Source: JAIBJN01 sp963825255 (lineage in GTDB: Bacteria > Actinomycetota > Thermoleophilia > Gaiellales > Gaiellaceae). Taken from it: DNA of 16,267 nucleotides. Where the stretch lies: NCBI GenBank assembly GCA_963825255.1, contig CAWGSF010000004.1:1-16267 (forward strand), in the 5' to 3' direction. The notes beneath the pieces were generated by a model, which was not told the origin of the DNA, searched no databases, and worked only from the letters and a program-made list of their open reading frames with translations. This document shows positions 15,331 through 16,267 of the stretch, piece by piece (within the stretch, counting starts at the first letter, position 1; every line of letters starts with the position of its first letter). The translations under genes were made by a program, and so were the position numbers.

Positions 15331-15888
15331 GTGGCCGACGCGCTCGTCGTCATCGACATCCAGAACGAGTACTTCCCCGGCGGGGCCAACCCGCTTCCGG
15401 ACGCAGCCGGGGCGGCCGCGCGAGCGGCCGAGGCGATCGGCGCCGCGCGCGCGGCGGGCGTGCCGGTCTTCCACGTCCGCCACGAGGAGCTGGAGAGCGA
15501 GGAGTGGGGCTTCGTCCCCGGGACGACCACCGCCGAGACGCACTCCTCGGTCGCGCCCGAGCCGGGCGAGGCCGTGATCGTCAAGCACCACGCGAACGCG
15601 CTCCTCGAGACCGACCTGGCCGAGCGCCTCCGGGCCGTCGGCGCGAGTCGCGTCGCCTTCTGCGGGATGATGACCTCGATGTGCGTGGACGCGACCGTCC
15701 GCGCCGCGGCCGACGACGGCCTCGACGCGCTCCTGATCGAGGACGCCTGCGCCGCGCCCGACCTCGAGCGCCACGGACGCACCGTGCCCGCCGCGGAGGT
15801 GCAGGTTGTGTTCTGCGCCGCCCTCGGCGACGGCATCGCCACCCTGACCGACGTCGCCGCCTTCGCCGCCGACCCCGCCGAGAGCTGA
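15331..15888 (+). CDS. Isochorismatase-family cysteine hydrolase
   Basis: A 185-aa enzyme of the isochorismatase-like fold. The family's catalytic triad is visible as Asp9 (VVIDIQNEYF), Lys85 (VIVKHHANAL) and Cys118 (GMMTSMCVDATVRAA). A Cys nucleophile places it with amidohydrolases and cysteine hydrolases (nicotinamidase, N-carbamoylsarcosine amidase and YcaC-like proteins) and not with isochorismatase itself, which lacks the Cys. Such enzymes split C-N bonds in amides or carbamoyl compounds, which suits a nitrogen-compound pathway, but no specific substrate is readable. GTG 15331 has AAGGGG at about 15318-15323 as ribosome site and lies 4 nt after the hydratase stop. It is the last gene of the run starting at the TetR regulator. 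Copy 2 of the structured repeat begins 2 nt after its stop. Confidence 0.88.
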   Translation: MADALVVIDIQNEYFPGGANPLPDAAGAAARAAEAIGAARAAGVPVFHVRHEELESEEWGFVPGTTTAETHSSVAPEPGEAVIVKHHANALLETDLAERLRAVGASRVAFCGMMTSMCVDATVRAAADDGLDALLIEDACAAPDLERHGRTVPAAEVQVVFCAALGDGIATLTDVAAFAADPAES

Positions 15889-15889
15889 A

Positions 15890-16046
15890 CTCGATCGGAA
15901 TGACGCTTCGTCTACGCGGCGTCATGGACGAGTGCGAGGCAAGGACGCAGGGAGCGCTCGTATTCGTGAATACGGGCGCGACCGAGGACGCAGCATCGCG
16001 CCGCCCAGGGCGCCGCGGCGGCACAAGGCTTCCATTTCGATTCGAG
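15890..16046 (+). repeat. Structured intergenic repeat, copy 2
   Basis: Second copy of the element at 6711-6880, between the cysteine hydrolase and the minus-strand MOSC gene. Conserved blocks are 15933-15963 and 15970-16003. Stems: outer CTCGA 15890-15894 with TCGAG 16042-16046, and TCGGAATG 15895-15902 with CATTTCGA 16033-16040 (same G-T wobble as copy 1). The second stem is CGCGGCG 15915-15921 with CGCCGCG 16011-16017. The central hairpin is 15954-15965 with 15968-15979. The second stem and the top of the hairpin differ in sequence from copy 1 yet still pair. A local alternative hairpin, ATGACGC with GCGTCAT (15900-15906 and 15919-15925), competes with the second stem. Like copy 1, it sits between convergent genes. 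Confidence 0.85.
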
Positions 16047-16050
16047 TTCC

Positions 16051-16267
16051 TCAGAGCAGCTCGACGGCGTCGCCGACGCGGACGCGCCCCCGCTCGAGCG
16101 CCTTCGCGTAGACGCCGAAGTCGATCTTCTTCCCGTCCCGCAGGCCGCGGTAGTCGGCGATCGCGCGCAGCGCGTCGAAGTCCCGGGTCCCCGTCGATGG
16201 GTCGCGCGTGGTCGTCGCGCAACGGGACGGGCCCGCCGAACTCGACGAGCGCCGCGCCGAGGCGAGC
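16051..16267 (-). CDS. MOSC-domain protein, C-terminal fragment, with a +1 frameshift
   Basis: The last 70 or so residues of a MOSC (molybdenum cofactor sulfurase C-terminal) domain protein; the rest lies beyond the window. The stop is TGA (plus 16051-16053). The sequence reads RDPSTGTRDFDALRAIADYR, then DFGVYAKALERGRVRVGDAV and ELL, the normal closing pattern of the domain. The preceding Cys (RCATTTRDP) is the conserved Cys of this domain. Upstream of it, the frame from the window edge (LGAALVEFGGP) is offset by one base. A surplus base near plus-strand 16224-16234 would join the two. Such domains are thought to bind sulfur or metal-sulfur groups. The link with the neighbouring catabolic genes is unclear, and it may belong to an unrelated unit on the other side. 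Confidence 0.75.
   Translation of the reverse strand, partial: LASARRSSSSAGPSRCATTTRDPSTGTRDFDALRAIADYRGLRDGKKIDFGVYAKALERGRVRVGDAVELL

Noticed and set aside
6711..16046. The two repeat copies as direct repeats bounding a composite mobile element
   Set aside because: No transposase or integrase lies between or beside them, no target duplication is visible, and both copies have structure-preserving differences, which suggests old independent copies.

Overview
The window is very GC-rich DNA with dense, short-gapped, often overlapping genes, GTG and TTG starts, and at least one likely leaderless promoter. This fits a high-GC Actinomycetota. The gene content and the sequence style of the first binding protein suggest a Thermoleophilia-like lineage, but that placement is an inference. 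No rRNA, tRNA, CRISPR array or transposase was seen.

Layout: (1) 2-5452, plus strand: a tight operon for a complete spermidine/putrescine-type (Pot-like) ABC importer, made of a partial binding protein, two permeases and an ATPase, ending in a class III (glutamate-1-semialdehyde aminomutase-like) aminotransferase. (2) 5453-6711: an intergenic region with a perfect 20-bp palindrome and a leaderless-type -10 box, then a Rieske oxygenase alpha subunit of the quaternary-amine type (GbcA/CntA/Stc2-like). (3) 6711-6880: copy 1 of a structured intergenic repeat, then an unrecognised four-helix membrane protein on the minus strand. (4) 7681-11724: a second Pot-like importer. Its ATPase is on the plus strand and converges on a minus-strand operon of binding lipoprotein, permease and permease. 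(5) 11725-11828: a divergent control region with a good sigma-70-type promoter and a 20-bp palindromic operator at its expected start point. (6) 11829-15888, plus strand: a BetI-like TetR regulator, a trimethylamine-dehydrogenase-family flavoprotein, an enoyl-CoA hydratase and an isochorismatase-fold cysteine hydrolase. (7) 15890-16046: copy 2 of the repeat, followed by the end of a MOSC-domain gene on the minus strand.

Taken together this looks like a catabolic island for an N-methylated or otherwise aminated compound. Two importers bring substrate in, the Rieske oxygenase and the flavoprotein could remove N-methyl groups in turn, the aminotransferase handles an amine, and a BetI-like repressor senses the compound. 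The substrate is not determined. The flavoprotein keeps the trimethylamine dehydrogenase catalytic triad but has lost one wall (Trp355) of the substrate cage. No Rieske reductase, ETF or formaldehyde-handling gene is in the window.

Two unusual signals stand out. First, the ~150-nt repeat has two copies that keep the same nested stems with different sequences (covariation), which suggests a structured RNA or DNA element. Second, six different genes are each interrupted by a one-base insertion (always +1). This is most simply explained by sequence error, but three of the six share the 10-mer GGCGGTCCCG, which I found nowhere else in the window.
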